From assembly GCF_021646545.1 (NCBI RefSeq), contig NZ_JAKIRP010000016.1:124001-188000 (forward strand): a DNA stretch of 64,000 bases, written 5' to 3'. Below, in pieces: positions 62,084 through 64,000 of this stretch. This DNA comes from Chitinophaga filiformis (GTDB lineage: Bacteria; Bacteroidota; Bacteroidia; Chitinophagales; Chitinophagaceae). The position numbers were made by a program, and so were the translations under genes. The notes beneath the pieces are model-generated. The model was not told where the DNA came from. It saw only the letters and a list, made by a program, of their open reading frames with translations, and did no database searches. Position 1 is the first letter of the stretch; every line of letters starts with the position of its first letter.

Positions 62084-64000
62084 ATGCTTAAACGTCTACT
62101 CCTGGCAGCGTTTATGTGCTGTGGCAGTATTGCTATGGCTCAAACCGGTAATAATTCCGCTAAACTCGTTGGTAAAGCCCTGGATGCCGTTACCGGCAAA
62201 CCCGTGGAATATGCTTCTGTTGTTTTACTCAACCCGCAGGATTCTTCCGTAGTGACAGGCATGTACACGCAACCGGATGGCGATTTCACTTTCAATACCG
62301 TAGCTGCAGGCACTTATGTGCTCCGTATTACCTTTATGGGGTATGACAAGCTTGTACAAGCCGTAAAGATCATTCCCAACAAGCCGGTACAGTTTGCAGG
62401 CACCCTCAGGTTACAACCCGCCGGTAAAGTGCTGGCTACCGTGGAGATTAAATCGGAGAAACCCGCCTTTTCCATGCAGATAGACCGCCAGGTCTTTGAT
62501 GCCGCCAGTATGGTGACTGCGGAAGGCGGTTCCGGGACCGACGTGCTGAAAAACGTTCCCAGCGTAGACGTGGATATTGATGATAATATTACCCTCCGTG
62601 GCAAAAGCGTGACCATCTACGTAGATGGTAAGCCATCCCCGTTCGGAGACGCTAAAACCGCCCTTCAGATGATCCCTGCGTCTACCATAGACCGCGTGGA
62701 GATCATCAACAACCCTTCCGCCAAATTTGAGGCCCAGGGCGGCGGCGGTATCATCAACATCGTACTGAAAAAGGACAAGGCAATTGGTTATAATGTGATG
62801 TTCAACGCCGGCGTAGCCACCCGCGGACAACTCAACGGGAATGTCAATGCCAGCCTCCGTATCCGGAAATTTAACTTCTTTGCCAATTATAACGGTTGGT
62901 ATGGCAGCCAGACAGGTTATGGTTACAGTAACCGTCAGAACCTGGTGACCGATACTGCCGGTACGGCTTTCTTTACCCAGGACAGCCGGAATAAGAACAG
63001 CAACTCCGGCAATGGTGGCCGTATCGGGCTTGACTATTACCTGAACGACTACAATACCATCACGATCTCCGAAGGACTGAATGTCAATACCGGCAACAGC
63101 GCAGACGACATTATGCTGAACTACCTGGATGCCCACAAATCTGCCCTCCAGACCGGCGAGCGTCATAATACGAGCAATTACCGCAATCCGAACAATAATA
63201 CCAGCCTGAACTTCCGCCATACCACCGACAAACAGAACGAGGAATGGACGGCATATATCAGTTATAGTAACAATAAAGGCCGGAATAATAGTAACTACAG
63301 CACCCGGTATCAAAATGCCGATGGTACGCCTGGAAATGCCCAATTACAGCGAAATTTAGGGATCTCCCAGAACCAGTTCTGGAATATCCAGACGGACTAT
63401 ACCACTCCGGTAGGCAAGAAGGGGAAGTTTGAAACCGGCGCCAAGGTGACCCTTCAGAATAACAACAACGATTATGATGCCCAGCTGTTCAATTTTACCA
63501 CCCAGCAATATGAGAAAAGCCTGGACCTCTCCAACACCTACTATTATCAGCAGGACGTGTACGGAGGATATATGAACTTTTCCAATGCTTTCGGTAATCT
63601 CGGGTACCAGGTGGGCGCCAGGATTGAGCAGGCCAATCTTAAGGGCTTCTCCTACACCAAGGATACTTCGGTAAACAACCGTTTCCTGAACGTATTCCCC
63701 AGCGTATTCCTGAAGTATAACCTGCCGCGGAATGAGAACCAGAGCCTGATATTCAACTATTCCACACGAATAGACAGGCCAGGCTTTGACCAGCTGCTGC
63801 CTTATATCAACAACTCAGATCCACAGAATATCCGGGCGGGGAACCCTGACCTGAAGCCGTCTCTGACCCATAAATTTGAAGCGAATTATTCCAGGTATTT
63901 CCCCGGTACAAAAGACTACCTGAATACAGGTGTATATTATTCCCAGGCGAATGACGATATAGACCGTATCAGCCTCCTGGACACAACTACGGGTGTTACC
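62084..64000 (+). CDS. TonB-dependent receptor-like outer membrane protein (3' end missing)
   Basis: The start of an outer-membrane beta-barrel protein, 639 codons in the window and no stop. Signal peptide: LKRLLLAAFMCCGSIAMAQ. Then a carboxypeptidase-regulatory-like domain (LVGKALDAVTGKPVEYASVV, TYVLRITFMGY), a plug domain (GTDVLKNVPSVDVDIDDNITLRGK in parts: DVLKNVPSVDVD; VDGKPSPF; IDRVEIINNPSAKFEAQGGG) and a barrel with alternating aromatic strands (FNFFANYNGWYGSQTGY, LIFNYSTRIDRPGFDQLLPY). The final part has the outer membrane protein beta-barrel type 3 look. Ligand unknown. Confidence 0.94.
   Translation, partial: MLKRLLLAAFMCCGSIAMAQTGNNSAKLVGKALDAVTGKPVEYASVVLLNPQDSSVVTGMYTQPDGDFTFNTVAAGTYVLRITFMGYDKLVQAVKIIPNKPVQFAGTLRLQPAGKVLATVEIKSEKPAFSMQIDRQVFDAASMVTAEGGSGTDVLKNVPSVDVDIDDNITLRGKSVTIYVDGKPSPFGDAKTALQMIPASTIDRVEIINNPSAKFEAQGGGGIINIVLKKDKAIGYNVMFNAGVATRGQLNGNVNASLRIRKFNFFANYNGWYGSQTGYGYSNRQNLVTDTAGTAFFTQDSRNKNSNSGNGGRIGLDYYLNDYNTITISEGLNVNTGNSADDIMLNYLDAHKSALQTGERHNTSNYRNPNNNTSLNFRHTTDKQNEEWTAYISYSNNKGRNNSNYSTRYQNADGTPGNAQLQRNLGISQNQFWNIQTDYTTPVGKKGKFETGAKVTLQNNNNDYDAQLFNFTTQQYEKSLDLSNTYYYQQDVYGGYMNFSNAFGNLGYQVGARIEQANLKGFSYTKDTSVNNRFLNVFPSVFLKYNLPRNENQSLIFNYSTRIDRPGFDQLLPYINNSDPQNIRAGNPDLKPSLTHKFEANYSRYFPGTKDYLNTGVYYSQANDDIDRISLLDTTTGVT

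Noticed and set aside
62411..63343. 310-codon open frame on the minus strand
   Set aside because: It lies fully inside the TonB receptor-like gene on +, whose domains are clear; the antisense frame has only repetitive V/I/G-rich sequence.

Overview
The window looks like chromosome of a Chitinophaga-type bacterium (Bacteroidota, Chitinophagaceae). This rests on a protein with a gliding/type IX secretion sorting domain followed by a PorP/SprF gene, many SpII lipoproteins with Cys followed by Ser/Asn/Lys, DUF families typical of the phylum, CarboxypepD_reg/TonB receptor architecture, and promoters of the Bacteroidota kind (TTTG - about 20 bp - TAnnTTTG). No ribosomal RNA, CRISPR array, integrase or transposase gene is visible.

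Layout. 1-9.5 kb: end of an RhlE-like helicase, an App1-type phosphatase with a DUF481 protein, a YegS-like lipid kinase, a large secreted alpha/beta hydrolase, two lipoproteins and a DUF1080 protein. 9.7-16.5 kb: a tightly coupled five-gene operon (small protein, MoxR AAA+ ATPase, small protein, vWA plus propeller-like protein, membrane/helical-repeat protein) that matches the MoxR-vWA-beta-propeller (bpX) ternary systems proposed to act in biological conflict. 16.7-24.7 kb: TetR regulator with an ABC1 kinase, DUF2911, an ABC-2 permease with two SRPBCC proteins, SppA, folK and a deoxynucleoside kinase. 24.7-35.3 kb: mostly single housekeeping or accessory genes (flavoprotein, MG2/plug protein, lipase, GH19, GNAT, DUF892, PEBP, NUDIX), with two intergenic stretches that look like small RNA genes.

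35.5-49.0 kb: a parallel beta-helix protein, then a five-gene operon with a textbook promoter: Tat-exported Gfo/Idh/MocA-like protein, tail-collar protein, cytoplasmic-looking periplasmic-binding-fold protein, a 2582-residue repeat adhesin with a type B T9SS sorting domain, and its PorP/SprF partner. 49.2-64 kb: a close relative of eukaryotic dihydroceramide desaturase DES1, palindromic REP-like repeats, heparinase II/III, a PepSY-like protein, glycosyltransferase, methyltransferase, FtsX-type permease, HIBADH-like dehydrogenase, a MITE-like inverted-repeat element, a paralogous pair of two-TM proteins, tRNA-His, a DUF445 protein and the start of a TonB-family outer membrane protein.

The most rewarding regions are the bpX-type ternary operon (9.7-16.5 kb), the adhesin operon (37.1-49.0 kb), the DES1-like desaturase, and the two promoter-to-terminator intervals without an open reading frame (24.7 and 30.4 kb). 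Function calls come from reading protein sequence and motifs only; no database search was possible.
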